64,000 nt of DNA from Acidobacteriota bacterium. Lineage in GTDB: Bacteria > Acidobacteriota > Thermoanaerobaculia > Multivoradales > SZUA-115. The stretch is from the NCBI GenBank assembly GCA_024277255.1, contig JAJRVQ010000170.1, positions 1-64,000 on the forward strand. The letters run 5' to 3'. A program made the translations under genes and the position numbers. A model generated the notes under the pieces. The model was given only the letters and a program-made list of their open reading frames with translations. It was not told the DNA's origin and did not search any database. Of the stretch, positions 18,027 through 26,550 are shown one piece after another (position 1 is the first letter of the stretch; the number at the start of each line of letters is the position of its first letter).

Positions 18027-18572
18027 ATGAAACCAGCACAAAGAAAGTTCAACCTCGCCATCGCGGCCCTGGCTCTCACCCTGGTCGCTACCTCAAACGC
18101 TTTCGCCGCAGGGGCGGCGGTGAGGAGTCAGGGTGACAGCGACAGCTCGGCCTTTACCACCATCCTCGGCCACTACGAGGGAATTCGGCAGGCGCTGCTC
18201 GCGGATGAAACCGAGGGTGTCGCCGTGCATGCCAAGGCCATCGGCGTCACCGCGCAGGCGCTGGAGAAGGAATTCAGCGCCGAGAAGGCGGGGGTGAAGC
18301 CCGATCTGGCCAAAGAAGCCCGGGATCTTCTGCATACCATCTCGCAAGCGGCTGCCGAGCTAGCTGGCGCAATCGACCTCGAGGCGGCTCGCCAGGCCCT
18401 CTACCCTCTTTCGAAGACTCTCGTTCGCTACCGCAAGCTGGCGACCGGAGAGCTTCCCGCCGTCGCCTACTGCCCGATGGCGAAGAAATCTTGGTTGCAG
18501 CCCTCGGGAGAGATTGGCAATCCCTATCTTGGGCAACAGATGCCGACCTGTGGCGAGATCGTCGATGGTTAG
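18027..18572 (+). CDS. Periplasmic DUF3347 protein
   Basis: A 181-residue exported protein with a signal peptide ending 'NAFAAG' and a DUF3347 domain. The signature end is visible: 'YCPMAKKSWLQPSGEIGNPY' then 'MPTCGEIV'. The Cys/Met residues there are candidate copper ligands. In other bacteria this domain is fused to or found beside CusB. It lies downstream of cusA in the same direction. Confidence 0.82.
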   Translation: MKPAQRKFNLAIAALALTLVATSNAFAAGAAVRSQGDSDSSAFTTILGHYEGIRQALLADETEGVAVHAKAIGVTAQALEKEFSAEKAGVKPDLAKEARDLLHTISQAAAELAGAIDLEAARQALYPLSKTLVRYRKLATGELPAVAYCPMAKKSWLQPSGEIGNPYLGQQMPTCGEIVDG

Positions 18573-18602
18573 CTCTATGTCACCAGCAGTTGGAGAGCGG
18601 CC

Positions 18603-19256
18603 ATGGCCATGAAACGAGTCTCGAGAGTCTTGATCGGTGCCCTCGCCGTGGTCGGCGCCCTGGCCCTCTGCGCGGCTTTGGGCTTCGCCCTGGTCGGTGT
18701 TTCGGCGCGGCCCGAGCCTCCCGCCTTGGAGGCGAAGCTGGCGCGGGCGGCGCGCCACCTGCTGATCCCGCGCGCGGCGCGCGCCCGGGCGAATCCGCAA
18801 CCGGCCAACGCGGAGGCGATCGAAGAGGGGATGGAGCACTGGGCGGACCACTGCGCCATCTGCCACGGCAACGACGGCAAGGGCGACACCGCCATCGGCC
18901 GCGGTCTCTACCCGCGCGCTCCCGACATGACGCTGGCGGCGACCCAAGAACTCTCCGACGGCGAACTCTTCTGGATCATCGAGAACGGCGTCAAGTTGAC
19001 CGGCATGCCGGCCTGGGGCAGCTCCTCGGGAGAGGAGGGCGAGGAGGAAGAGGAGAGTTGGGACCTGGTGCACTTCATCCGCCGCTTGCCTCGGCTCACC
19101 GCGGGCGAGCTCGACGAGATGAGACGGCACAACCCCAGCAGCCGGGAGGAGATCGAGAGAGAGCGAGAGATCGAAGATTTCCTCGCCGGCGATAGGGAGT
19201 CGCGCCATTCCAGCGGCAAGAAACACCGTTCCGACGACAAGAAACACCGCCACTGA
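18603..19256 (+). CDS. Membrane-anchored cytochrome c
   Basis: A 217-residue protein with an uncleaved-looking N-terminal helix and a class-I-like cytochrome c domain. The haem motif is CAICH ('HCAICHGNDGKGD') and a likely axial Met is in 'GMPAWG'. The C-terminal tail is Lys/His-rich ('GKKHRSDDKKHRH'), a possible metal-binding extension. Position inside the copper island suggests an electron-transfer partner for metal oxidation or a redox sensor role; this is inference. Confidence 0.82.
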   Translation: MAMKRVSRVLIGALAVVGALALCAALGFALVGVSARPEPPALEAKLARAARHLLIPRAARARANPQPANAEAIEEGMEHWADHCAICHGNDGKGDTAIGRGLYPRAPDMTLAATQELSDGELFWIIENGVKLTGMPAWGSSSGEEGEEEEESWDLVHFIRRLPRLTAGELDEMRRHNPSSREEIEREREIEDFLAGDRESRHSSGKKHRSDDKKHRH

Positions 19257-19284
19257 ATCCGCGCCGATAGGAAGGAGAAAGGTA

Positions 19285-19596
19285 ATGAAAAGAATCACCC
19301 TGGCGGCCACGCTGCTGGCCTGTCTACTGATGTCCACCGTAGCCCTGGCCCACGGAGGCCATCGCCACGACGCAAAGGGAACGATCGCAGCGATCGACGA
19401 GGCACGACTCACCTTGGCAGACACCGAGGGCACCGAACATCTCTTCACCATCACTGAGGCGACAGCCTTCATGCGGGGCACGGAGGCGAGCTCCCGCGAA
19501 GATGTCGTGGTGGGTGAGAGATCAGTGGTGATCTATGAGAAGAAGGACGGCCGCAACGTGGCCATCGAGGTCAAGCTCGGTCCGAAGATGGAATGA
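19285..19596 (+). CDS. Small periplasmic OB-fold protein, CusF/DUF5666-like
   Basis: A 103-residue exported protein. After the signal peptide comes a His-rich start ('HGGHRHDAKG') and a short beta-rich domain ('GTIAAIDEARLTLAD...'). This layout is like small OB-fold copper chaperones (CusF) or DUF5666 proteins. The canonical CusF Trp/Met ligands are not clear. GGAAGGAGA lies upstream of the ATG. Confidence 0.65.
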   Translation: MKRITLAATLLACLLMSTVALAHGGHRHDAKGTIAAIDEARLTLADTEGTEHLFTITEATAFMRGTEASSREDVVVGERSVVIYEKKDGRNVAIEVKLGPKME

Positions 19597-19714
19597 TCGT
19601 GTGCCCGCGACCAATCCTCTTCGCGGCACGAACCAGCGGTCGTTCGGCGTCTGTGCTCAGGCAGTCGAGAACCAACGATTCTGCCTCCTATCACCGACCC
19701 CAGGAGACCCACTC

Positions 19715-20197
19715 ATGCTCCGAGCCTCGATTTCCCTGCTAGCCCTTTTGGCCTTCCCGACCGTTTCCAGCGCCGACGCTCCGCAATCGAAAGAGGGCGC
19801 ACCGGTCACCCCCACCGACTTCGCCCGCCTCTATTTCGAAGCGATGGACAACAAGGATCTCGATATGGCTGAAGTACTCTTCGCCGAGAGTTCCTCGATC
19901 TTCGAAACAGGCGGTGCCGAAGGCGACTGGGAACACTACCGAGCTCACCACATCGGCGCCGAACTCGATGCCATCAAGACTTTCGAGACAACTCTCGGCG
20001 AGCCGGAAGAAGAAATCAGCGCTGACGGCGCCATGGCCTTTGTCGCCTGGCCCATCGAGTACAACATCATTCTCCAAGACGGCCGAGTGATCGACAGCCG
20101 CGGTACCGTGACCTTTGTCTTCGTGCGTTCGCAAGGGCATTTTCGAATCCGCCATATGCACTGGTCGTCCAGGAGATTGGTCAAGCCCCCTAACTAA
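19715..20197 (+). CDS. Exported NTF2-like (SnoaL/DUF4440-type) protein
   Basis: A 160-residue protein from ATG 19715 with CAGGAGA upstream; the longer track start overlaps the previous gene. It has a signal peptide ('SLLALLAFPTVSSA') and an NTF2-like fold pattern ('FARLYFEAMDNKDLDMAEVLF', 'WPIEYNIILQDGRVIDSRGTVTFVF'). The ligand is unknown. It lies within the copper island in the same direction. Confidence 0.68.
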   Translation: MLRASISLLALLAFPTVSSADAPQSKEGAPVTPTDFARLYFEAMDNKDLDMAEVLFAESSSIFETGGAEGDWEHYRAHHIGAELDAIKTFETTLGEPEEEISADGAMAFVAWPIEYNIILQDGRVIDSRGTVTFVFVRSQGHFRIRHMHWSSRRLVKPPN

Positions 20198-20301
20198 TAA
20201 TGCCTTACAAGGAATCCTCTTGGAAATGAGGATCCACTTTCTGGTGGAGTAGGATCGGAGTCCGAGTCGTTCAGGTGTACCGTCATGATAGGAGAAAATC
20301 G

Positions 20302-20760
20302 ATGGAAACGAATCGTCTAGTATGTCCGAACTGGGTTGTGTCTTTGTCTTTCGTTTGTGTTCTCGCGTTAGCGAGCGCCAACAGTGCCCTGGCGGGAGAG
20401 CAGGGCAAGATGGCTCACGAGGGACATGAGGGCATGGGGAAGACCGCCGTGACCGAAGAGTCTATGATGGCCATGCGGACCAAGATGCACGAGAAAATGG
20501 AAATGATGGATCAGGGGCTGGATGCTCTTGTCGCCGAGATGAACGCTGCGAGTGGTGCGCAGAAGGTGGAGGCTGTTGCTGCTGTCGTCTCGGAACTTGT
20601 GGCGCAAAGAAAGTCGATGCGCGGAATGATGATGCATATGAGCGCTGGGAAGATGCACGACATGAAGTCGTCGATGGGTAGCTGTCCGATGATGCAGCAG
20701 TCCGCGTCCGATGGGGAGGATAACTCTCAGGAGCATTCCGATCATCATCCCAAGAATTAG
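20302..20760 (+). CDS. Met/His-rich periplasmic protein
   Basis: A 152-residue protein from ATG 20302 (AGGAGA upstream) with a signal peptide ending 'SALAG'. The mature part is extraordinarily Met- and His-rich ('MMAMRTKMHEKMEMM', 'MRGMMMHMSAGKMHDMK') and ends 'EHSDHHPKN'. Such composition is typical of periplasmic Cu(I)/Ag(I) sequestration proteins. I know no precise family name for it. A hairpin without T-run follows at about 20780-20798. Confidence 0.7.
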   Translation: METNRLVCPNWVVSLSFVCVLALASANSALAGEQGKMAHEGHEGMGKTAVTEESMMAMRTKMHEKMEMMDQGLDALVAEMNAASGAQKVEAVAAVVSELVAQRKSMRGMMMHMSAGKMHDMKSSMGSCPMMQQSASDGEDNSQEHSDHHPKN

Positions 20761-20918
20761 CCATGGGAGAGCCTTGAACGCCGCTGCCTGCCCCTGGCAG
20801 CCCATGGTGAAAGTCGTCCATCGGCGAGAGCGATGGGTTGGACCTGGTTGTTAATGTGGCCTTCGTGCGATTTGCATGGTGAGAAGTCCGAAATTCGCGA
20901 GGCACCGAGGGAGGTGAA

Positions 20919-21644
20919 GTGATGTCCGAGACGTATGTTTGGCTAGTCTGGTCAGTCGCTTTTCTTGTGCCCTGGGTGATCCTCTTTGTCGTTTTTCCTG
21001 GCTATCGTAAAGCAATGATGTGGGCGAGTCTATTTACTGCCCCTTTTGGCCTGACCGAGCCTCTATTCGTGCCGGAATATTGGAGCCCGCCTAGTCTCTT
21101 CGATCTTGCCCGTCAGACGGGATTCGATATCGAGAGTCTGATTTTTAGTTTTGGAATCGGCGGTGTTGGCGCCGTATTGTTCAAGGCGATGACGAGAAGG
21201 CGCTCACTAGTGCTACCCGACGCCGAACATCACCATCACCGCCATAGGTTCCATCTAGTGGCCCTCGTCTCCCCGTTTATTGTCTTTTTGTTGCTCTATT
21301 GGTTTCCATGGAATCCGATCTATCCATCGATCGTATCGATGGCGTTGGGGGCACTTGCCACCGTCCTTTGTCGCCCGGACCTGAAAGTGGCGTCCGCGGT
21401 TGGCGCGATAGCGTTTCTCGCCTATTATTTGGTTTTTCTCGTAGCGCTTGAACTGAGCGCTCCGGGATACATAGAGAAGTTTTGGAATCTGAGCGCTCTC
21501 AGTGGTTGGATGGTATTCAGTATTCCGGTCGAAGAGTTGATGTTCGCGACCGCGTTCGGAGCATACTGGGCGGGTGTGTACGAGCACTTCACATGGCGGT
21601 CGATGGAGTCGGGCGTGGAGCTATCCGCGAGCGCGCCAGAGTAG
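20919..21644 (+). CDS. Lycopene-cyclase-domain membrane protein
   Basis: A 241-residue integral membrane protein with seven or so helices. 'FTAPFGLTEPLFVPEYWSPPSLFDL' and 'FSIPVEELMFATAFGAYWAGVYEH' match the lycopene cyclase (CrtYc/Yd-like) domain family. It also has a cytosolic His cluster ('EHHHHRHR'). No carotenoid genes are nearby, so a real cyclase role is uncertain. Homologues with this layout may have another function in metal-resistance neighbourhoods. Confidence 0.7.
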   Translation: MMSETYVWLVWSVAFLVPWVILFVVFPGYRKAMMWASLFTAPFGLTEPLFVPEYWSPPSLFDLARQTGFDIESLIFSFGIGGVGAVLFKAMTRRRSLVLPDAEHHHHRHRFHLVALVSPFIVFLLLYWFPWNPIYPSIVSMALGALATVLCRPDLKVASAVGAIAFLAYYLVFLVALELSAPGYIEKFWNLSALSGWMVFSIPVEELMFATAFGAYWAGVYEHFTWRSMESGVELSASAPE

Positions 21645-21751
21645 AGGAGAGACATGTGTCGAATCGACATGCGGTAGGGACGGAATACGGTTGCGAGTCC
21701 GTTCTAGAGCCTGTCGGAATTTGTAAGGAAAATTAGCTTCGAAGGGGCCTG

Positions 21752-23596
21752 ATGAGCGCCGAAATCCTCCACCAACTGCAACTCTCTAGTTGCGTGTTCC
21801 TTTCGCTTATCTTGGTCTTCTTCGTGATGTGGCGGCTGGGGCGGCTTCGAGCGCCGGCTTTTGCTCCGCCCGGCGAGTCTCCAGGCGCGATACAGCTCCC
21901 TGACTTAAACTCTCAGCTTCGCCAACACGCAAGGTGGTTGGTGGGCTTGCGCTGGACCACCGCCGCCACCATCCTGCTCCTGACGCTGATCGCCGTTCCG
22001 ATCGCGGAACTCCTGCCCTACGCGAGTCTTCCATGGTTGCTCGGGTGGCTCTTGGTCCTCGTGGTTGCGAACGTGATGCTTAGCCGGCTGATCGAACGCC
22101 GATCTGCTCCCCAACGCCAGCTGACCATCCAGATCATTATCGATTTGCTGGTTCTGACCGGGCTATTGAACGCCTCGGGCGGGGTCGAGAACCCTCTCTA
22201 TCTTGCCTACGTGTTCCCCGTCATTGTCGCGGCCATGCTTCTCTCTCGGCGAGCAGCCTTCGGAGTCGCGGCCGTAGCCTGCCTTCTGTTCGGCATGCTG
22301 GTGAGCGGCGAGGTTCTTCATTTGCTTCCACATGTCACCTTCGGTCTCTTTCCGCATGTCGAGGCAGTATCGGGAATCGAGCAGTCGCACGGCCACGTTC
22401 CCGCGGCTGCTTTGAGCCACGCTTCCTATGACCCGAGTTTCATTGCCGGCAAGAGCCTCTCTCTGCTCGTCCTGGTTCTCGTCGCTTCGTATCTGACTTC
22501 CCTCCTGCGCGGTCGATTGCGCGACAGCGAGGAGGCAGTGTCGAGAGTGGCTCGCGAAGCGATCCTCGAACACGAGCGGCTGGAAGGCATGGTGCAAGCC
22601 GCCGGCATGGGGATGATGGTGGTGGAGCCCGAACTCATCATCCGGTGGTTCAGCCGGCGAGCCGAGCGCTGGCTGAACTGGCACCAGGATGTTCCTGGCA
22701 GCGTCTGTCCCTTGTTCCGCACGCAGGGAGGATGCCAAGAATGTGTAGCGCTACGTGCTTTCGAAGAGGGCAGAGCTGCCGAAACTGAACGCCGCGTAGT
22801 CGGAGACGACGGTGCTGTGCGATATCTGCGACACGTCGCAGAGCCGGTGAAAGATGATGGCGGCCGAGTTCTCCAGGTGGTCGAGTTGGTGGAAGACATC
22901 ACGCGCCGCAAGGCGCTCGAGTCCGAGGCCGTCCATGCCGGCAAGCTCTCACTCTTGGGCCAGCTGGCAGCGGGGCTGGCCCACGAGATCGGCAACCCGT
23001 TGGCTTCGCTGGCCACCCGCCTGAAACGCCTCGAACGCCAACGCGATCCCGCCTTCCTCGACGAGAGTCTCGGCTTGCTCAAGAATCATATCGAGCGTAT
23101 TGGGCGCACGGTGCGCAATGTCTCGCTCTTTTCACGCAACCGGCCAGCGGAGTGGGAATTATGCAACGTGGATGAGGTGATCGAGGAAGCGGTGAACCTG
23201 ATCCGACTCGACCAAAGAGCGCAAGATGTGACCTTCGATCGAACCTTGTCCAGTCCTTCAGCGGAGATTCGGGGGGTGCGCGATCAACTCGTCCAAGTAC
23301 TGGTCAATCTTCTTCTCAACGCGGTAGAAGCCACTCCGACCGGTGGAACGGTGTGCATCGGTACGAGCCTGGCCGATGAATGGGTCGAACTCACGGTCAG
23401 CGACTCGGGGGTGGGTCTCGCATCGGAGGTTCGGAGCCGGATCTTCGAACCCTTTTTCACCACCAAGAAGCAGGGCGTCGGCCTAGGACTCGCTCTCTCG
23501 AAAAGTCTTGTCGAAGCCCATGGCGGCGACATTCACGTTTATAGCGAGGTCGGCGAAGGAACCTGCTTCACGATCTCGCTCCCCAGGAGAGAGTAG
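21752..23596 (+). CDS. Membrane sensor histidine kinase (NtrB/ZraS-type)
   Basis: A 614-residue kinase. About six transmembrane helices fill residues 10-250. A PAS-like domain follows and contains a Cys cluster ('VCPLFRTQGGCQEC') that could bind metal or haem. The HisKA box is 'GLAHEIGNPLASL' with the phospho-accepting His, and HATPase_c has 'NLLLNAVEATP' and 'DSGVG'. The partner sigma-54 activator starts 34 nt downstream. Probable signal: copper or envelope redox stress, inferred from context. Confidence 0.9.
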   Translation: MSAEILHQLQLSSCVFLSLILVFFVMWRLGRLRAPAFAPPGESPGAIQLPDLNSQLRQHARWLVGLRWTTAATILLLTLIAVPIAELLPYASLPWLLGWLLVLVVANVMLSRLIERRSAPQRQLTIQIIIDLLVLTGLLNASGGVENPLYLAYVFPVIVAAMLLSRRAAFGVAAVACLLFGMLVSGEVLHLLPHVTFGLFPHVEAVSGIEQSHGHVPAAALSHASYDPSFIAGKSLSLLVLVLVASYLTSLLRGRLRDSEEAVSRVAREAILEHERLEGMVQAAGMGMMVVEPELIIRWFSRRAERWLNWHQDVPGSVCPLFRTQGGCQECVALRAFEEGRAAETERRVVGDDGAVRYLRHVAEPVKDDGGRVLQVVELVEDITRRKALESEAVHAGKLSLLGQLAAGLAHEIGNPLASLATRLKRLERQRDPAFLDESLGLLKNHIERIGRTVRNVSLFSRNRPAEWELCNVDEVIEEAVNLIRLDQRAQDVTFDRTLSSPSAEIRGVRDQLVQVLVNLLLNAVEATPTGGTVCIGTSLADEWVELTVSDSGVGLASEVRSRIFEPFFTTKKQGVGLGLALSKSLVEAHGGDIHVYSEVGEGTCFTISLPRRE

Positions 23597-23630
23597 AAAC
23601 CTCTGGTTACCAGGAGACGAGGACCCTCTG

Positions 23631-24983
23631 ATGATAGCTCGCATTTTGATCATCGATGACGAAGATCTGTTCCGCGAAGACCTGGCTAGCCTGTTGCGCG
23701 AGGAGGGGTATTCCTGCCGAACCGCCGCGACGGGAGAAGAGGGGCTCCAGGCCGCCGAAAAGGAGGAGCCGGATGTCGTGCTCTGCGACCTTTCGATGCC
23801 CGGCATCGATGGTGTTGCGGTGATCGATCAGCTGGCGATCACGAATCCGGACGTTCCCGTATTGCTGGTCACCGCTCACGGTTCACTGGACAACGCCATC
23901 GAGGCTTTCCGCAAGGGAGCAGCGGACTATCTTCTCAAGCCACTCCAGCACGACGAGTTGCTGGTCAAGGTGAGGCATTGCCTAGAGCGGCGGCGAATGG
24001 AGCGCGAGCTGCGCTTCCTGCGCAGGAAAGTATCTCAGCCGGATGAGGAAACACGCTTGGTCGGCGACAGCCAGGCAATCGGTGAGGTCAAGAGGCTGAT
24101 CCGCCGTGTCGCTACGGCCGACACCACGGTGTTGGTGACCGGCGAGACCGGGACCGGCAAAGAGGTGGTCGCACGGGCGATTCATGAGTTGGGTAAGGGC
24201 CCGGACGCCCCATTTGTGGCGGTCAACTGCGCGGCACTGCCCGGGGAGTTGATGGAGAGCGAGTTGTTCGGTTATCGCAAAGGTGCATTCAGCGGAGCGG
24301 TCCGCGACAAACCCGGCATGTTCGAGCTGGCCAGCGGCGGTACGCTCTTCCTCGACGAGATCGGCGAACTCCCGCTGATTCTGCAACCTAAGCTGCTACG
24401 CGCTCTAGAGCAGGGAGAGGTCATGCCGGTCGGGGCCACGCGAGCGATTCGCACGCGGTTGCGGCTGATCACCGCCACGCACCGGGATCTGCGGAAAGAG
24501 GTGCAAGCCGATCGTTTTCGCCGGGACCTCTTCTACCGTATCCGAGTCATGGAGATCCCCTTGCCACCGCTGCGCGACCACCGCTCGGACATTCCCGGTC
24601 TGATCGATCATCTCCTGGCGCGAATCAATGCGCGTCTCAAGAAGCGTGTTCTTGGAGTCGACGACCAGGCGTTGCGGGCGTTGATGAGTGCCGAGTGGCC
24701 GGGCAACGTCCGTGAGCTTGAGAATGCCCTGGAGAGGGCGGTGCTTCTCACCGACGGGGCCTGTCTGGCTGTCGAGGATCTTCCTGCGGAACTCACCGGC
24801 TCGGGAGGCAGCACCGAACTCTCGCAGGATCTCCGGTGCGCCGTCCGCGCCTACGAGAGAGAGCACATCCGCCGGGTCCTGGAGACCACCAGTGGGAACC
24901 GAGAGGAGGCGGCGCGCCTCCTGGGCATCAATGCATCGACCCTCTACCGCCGATTACAGGGACTCGACTCCCCGTCAGATTGA
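23631..24983 (+). CDS. Sigma-54-dependent response regulator (NtrC/ZraR family)
   Basis: A 450-residue activator from ATG 23631 (CAGGAGA upstream; the track start lies inside the kinase gene). The receiver domain has phospho-site D53 ('CDLSMPG'). The AAA+ domain has Walker A 'GETGTGKE', the sigma-54 contact loop as 'GAFSGA' rather than GAFTGA (a common working variant) and Walker B 'LFLDEI'. A Fis-type HTH ends the protein ('NREEAARLLGINASTLYRRL'). Two sigma-54 promoters lie just downstream (25028 and 26147), giving likely targets. Confidence 0.93.
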   Translation: MIARILIIDDEDLFREDLASLLREEGYSCRTAATGEEGLQAAEKEEPDVVLCDLSMPGIDGVAVIDQLAITNPDVPVLLVTAHGSLDNAIEAFRKGAADYLLKPLQHDELLVKVRHCLERRRMERELRFLRRKVSQPDEETRLVGDSQAIGEVKRLIRRVATADTTVLVTGETGTGKEVVARAIHELGKGPDAPFVAVNCAALPGELMESELFGYRKGAFSGAVRDKPGMFELASGGTLFLDEIGELPLILQPKLLRALEQGEVMPVGATRAIRTRLRLITATHRDLRKEVQADRFRRDLFYRIRVMEIPLPPLRDHRSDIPGLIDHLLARINARLKKRVLGVDDQALRALMSAEWPGNVRELENALERAVLLTDGACLAVEDLPAELTGSGGSTELSQDLRCAVRAYEREHIRRVLETTSGNREEAARLLGINASTLYRRLQGLDSPSD

Positions 24984-25027
24984 GACCTTGACGAGCATGC
25001 GGACTCCGTTGCCCTGCCGCATGGTGG

Positions 25028-25043
25028 CGGCACGGGCTTTGCT
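25028..25043 (+). promoter_or_regulatory. Sigma-54 (-24/-12) promoter
   Basis: CGGCACG-GGCT-TTGCT matches the consensus TGGCACG-N4-TTGCW with a single mismatch and exact spacing of the GG and GC elements. It lies in the gap after the sigma-54 activator gene, about 40 nt before the start codon at 25085. Confidence 0.75.
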
Positions 25044-25084
25044 TTCTAGAACGCTGACCAGCAACAGGAGATCTTGGAACTCAG

Positions 25085-25915
25085 ATGTTTCGTTTTATCA
25101 AGCCTGAGAGCTCTTCCTCTGACTCGCCACGGTGGGGCCGTCTGCTCGCTCTGAACATCTTGCTGGGAGCCTCCCTGGGGTGGCTGCTGCTCCATCCGCT
25201 CACCATGGTCATCTATTCGCTGGAGTTCAAGGAGGACTCGGTCGGCGCTCCGGATCTGGGGTGGAAGCTGTTCCGGTCGTTGTTGGCGTTCACCCCGTCG
25301 ATGCTGGTGATGAGCGCCATCTTCGCCTTCATCGGCGGGGCGGCGGGCTTCGCATTCGCCTCCTTCCATCGCCTGCTGTTCATTCGCGAGCGAGCTCTCG
25401 GTTTGTTCAAGAATCTGTCGGTCGGCGACCTGCCGTCGCTGATCGCGGCGGGCGAGAGTGAGACGGTCGAGTTCAAGAGGTCGGTACGCTGGGACGCCGA
25501 GCGTCGTTGTGTCAACCGGACCCTGGAGCAACCAGCGACTCGTGCGCTAGCCGGGTTCTTGAACCACCGTGGTGGCAGCCTGGTATTGGGCGTCGCCGAC
25601 GATGGCGCGATCGTCGGTCTGGAGGAGGACTACGCGACGCTCAAACGTCCGGACCGGGACGGTTTTGAGCAGTTCATTGTCGGTCTCGTCAAGAGGCGGC
25701 TCGGGGGCGACGTCTGCGCGCTGATTCATGTCGCCTTCGGACGGCTGGAAGGCAAGGACGTGTGCCGGATCGTGGCCGAGCCCTCTGGCCGGCCCGTCTA
25801 CTGTCGAGAGGGGCAAACAACGACTCTGTACGTTCGCATGGGCAATAGCACCCAGGCGCTCGACGTCCGGGAGGCGATCGAGTTCTCCGCGCGCCGCTGG
25901 CCCTCGTCCGAATAG
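25085..25915 (+). CDS. Membrane protein with AlbA_2/Schlafen-like domain
   Basis: A 276-residue protein. Two transmembrane helices lie at about residues 20-40 and 70-95. A cytoplasmic AlbA_2 (Schlafen AAA_4-type putative nucleic-acid-binding) domain follows, with the marker 'GESETVEFKRSVRW', 'FLNHRGGSLVLGVADDG' and 'VYCREGQTTTLYVRMGN'. It has its own sigma-54 promoter. The role is unknown; membrane-tethered AlbA_2 proteins are uncommon. It could read the metal stress signal into RNA or DNA control. Confidence 0.75.
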   Translation: MFRFIKPESSSSDSPRWGRLLALNILLGASLGWLLLHPLTMVIYSLEFKEDSVGAPDLGWKLFRSLLAFTPSMLVMSAIFAFIGGAAGFAFASFHRLLFIRERALGLFKNLSVGDLPSLIAAGESETVEFKRSVRWDAERRCVNRTLEQPATRALAGFLNHRGGSLVLGVADDGAIVGLEEDYATLKRPDRDGFEQFIVGLVKRRLGGDVCALIHVAFGRLEGKDVCRIVAEPSGRPVYCREGQTTTLYVRMGNSTQALDVREAIEFSARRWPSSE

Positions 25916-26011
25916 AGAACCACCAACTTCCGGGGTGTTGAGCGCTGGCCGCGAGGAGTTGCTGGAGGCCCTTCGAGGCTGGTCGCCGCCGCCGCTATCG
26001 CGCGTCACTAT

Positions 26012-26027
26012 CTTGCACCGTTGCAAG
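26012..26027. promoter_or_regulatory. Palindrome, candidate enhancer for sigma-54 activator
   Basis: CTTGCACCGTTGCAAG has perfect 6-nt arms and lies about 120-135 nt upstream of the -24/-12 promoter at 26147. That is the usual distance for an NtrC-family upstream activating site. No matching palindrome was found near the 25028 promoter, so the assignment is tentative. Confidence 0.4.
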
Positions 26028-26146
26028 CGCGCTGGCGCGTCCGACTTGCAGGAATGCGAGGAGCCAAGCCGACTCGAGATGACCGGGCTTCGTTGAAAGA
26101 GCGGTTTTCCTGTCTGCGCGCTACCGACGGCTTCTGGAACTCAACC

Positions 26147-26162
26147 TGGCTCGCTCCTTGCT
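26147..26162 (+). promoter_or_regulatory. Sigma-54 (-24/-12) promoter of the PII-copA operon
   Basis: TGGCTCG-CTCC-TTGCT differs from the consensus by one base and has exact spacing. Transcription would begin about 15 nt before ATG 26188. The genes from 26188 to copA are closely spaced and may be one transcript. Confidence 0.75.
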
Positions 26163-26187
26163 GTGACAGACCGAGTGAAGTACCGCG

Positions 26188-26508
26188 ATGAGACGAGGAA
26201 CGGACATTGATTTGCAGACGCGTCACCTGATGAAAGCTCTTGAGCCGACACTGCGGCGGCACCTTGGTGCCGATGGCGTGGGACGCCGGTTCGTGTCCTG
26301 CCTTTACGGGCGACTTCGTCAGTCGCTGGAAGAATCTAACTGGCTCGGTTTCGAGGCGGCGTGCCGGGGGACGGCAGACCCTCAAAGACTGGCGCTCGAT
26401 GTCTACCTCACGGCCGCGACCCATCTCGAAGGAAAAGAGGTAACACCGGCCCTACTCAGCGCAGTAAGAAAGGAAATAGAGAGGGTTTTCAAGACTCCGT
26501 CGCGATGA
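26188..26508 (+). CDS. Hypothetical protein, first gene behind sigma-54 promoter
   Basis: A 106-residue soluble, helix-rich protein with no family I recognise. It begins directly after the -24/-12 promoter, with GAGTGAAG upstream of the ATG, and precedes the PII-like gene by 42 nt. The promoter position and collinearity support it as a real gene. It has a regular mix of charged and hydrophobic residues and no signal peptide. Confidence 0.6.
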   Translation: MRRGTDIDLQTRHLMKALEPTLRRHLGADGVGRRFVSCLYGRLRQSLEESNWLGFEAACRGTADPQRLALDVYLTAATHLEGKEVTPALLSAVRKEIERVFKTPSR

Positions 26509-26550
26509 TCGAGACCGCCAGCGGGTAGCAGTTTTGAGAGGAGCAAAACT

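Noticed and set aside
15838-18030. 730-residue ORF on the plus strand inside cusA
   Set aside because: It is out of frame with the clear 1056-residue CusA, has Arg/Gly/His-rich low-complexity sequence typical of GC-rich shadows, and no motif.
20780-20798. GCTGCC/GGCAGC hairpin as a terminator after the Met-rich gene
   Set aside because: Only a 6-bp stem and no T-run; not convincing in GC-rich sequence.
20860-20885. Sigma-54-like GG...TTTGC upstream of the lycopene-cyclase-like gene
   Set aside because: The GG-to-GC distance is 16 nt instead of 12, so it cannot work as a -24/-12 promoter.
26030-26052. TGGCGCG...CTTGCAG as a further sigma-54 promoter
   Set aside because: Spacing is 14 nt between GG and GC; two bases too long.
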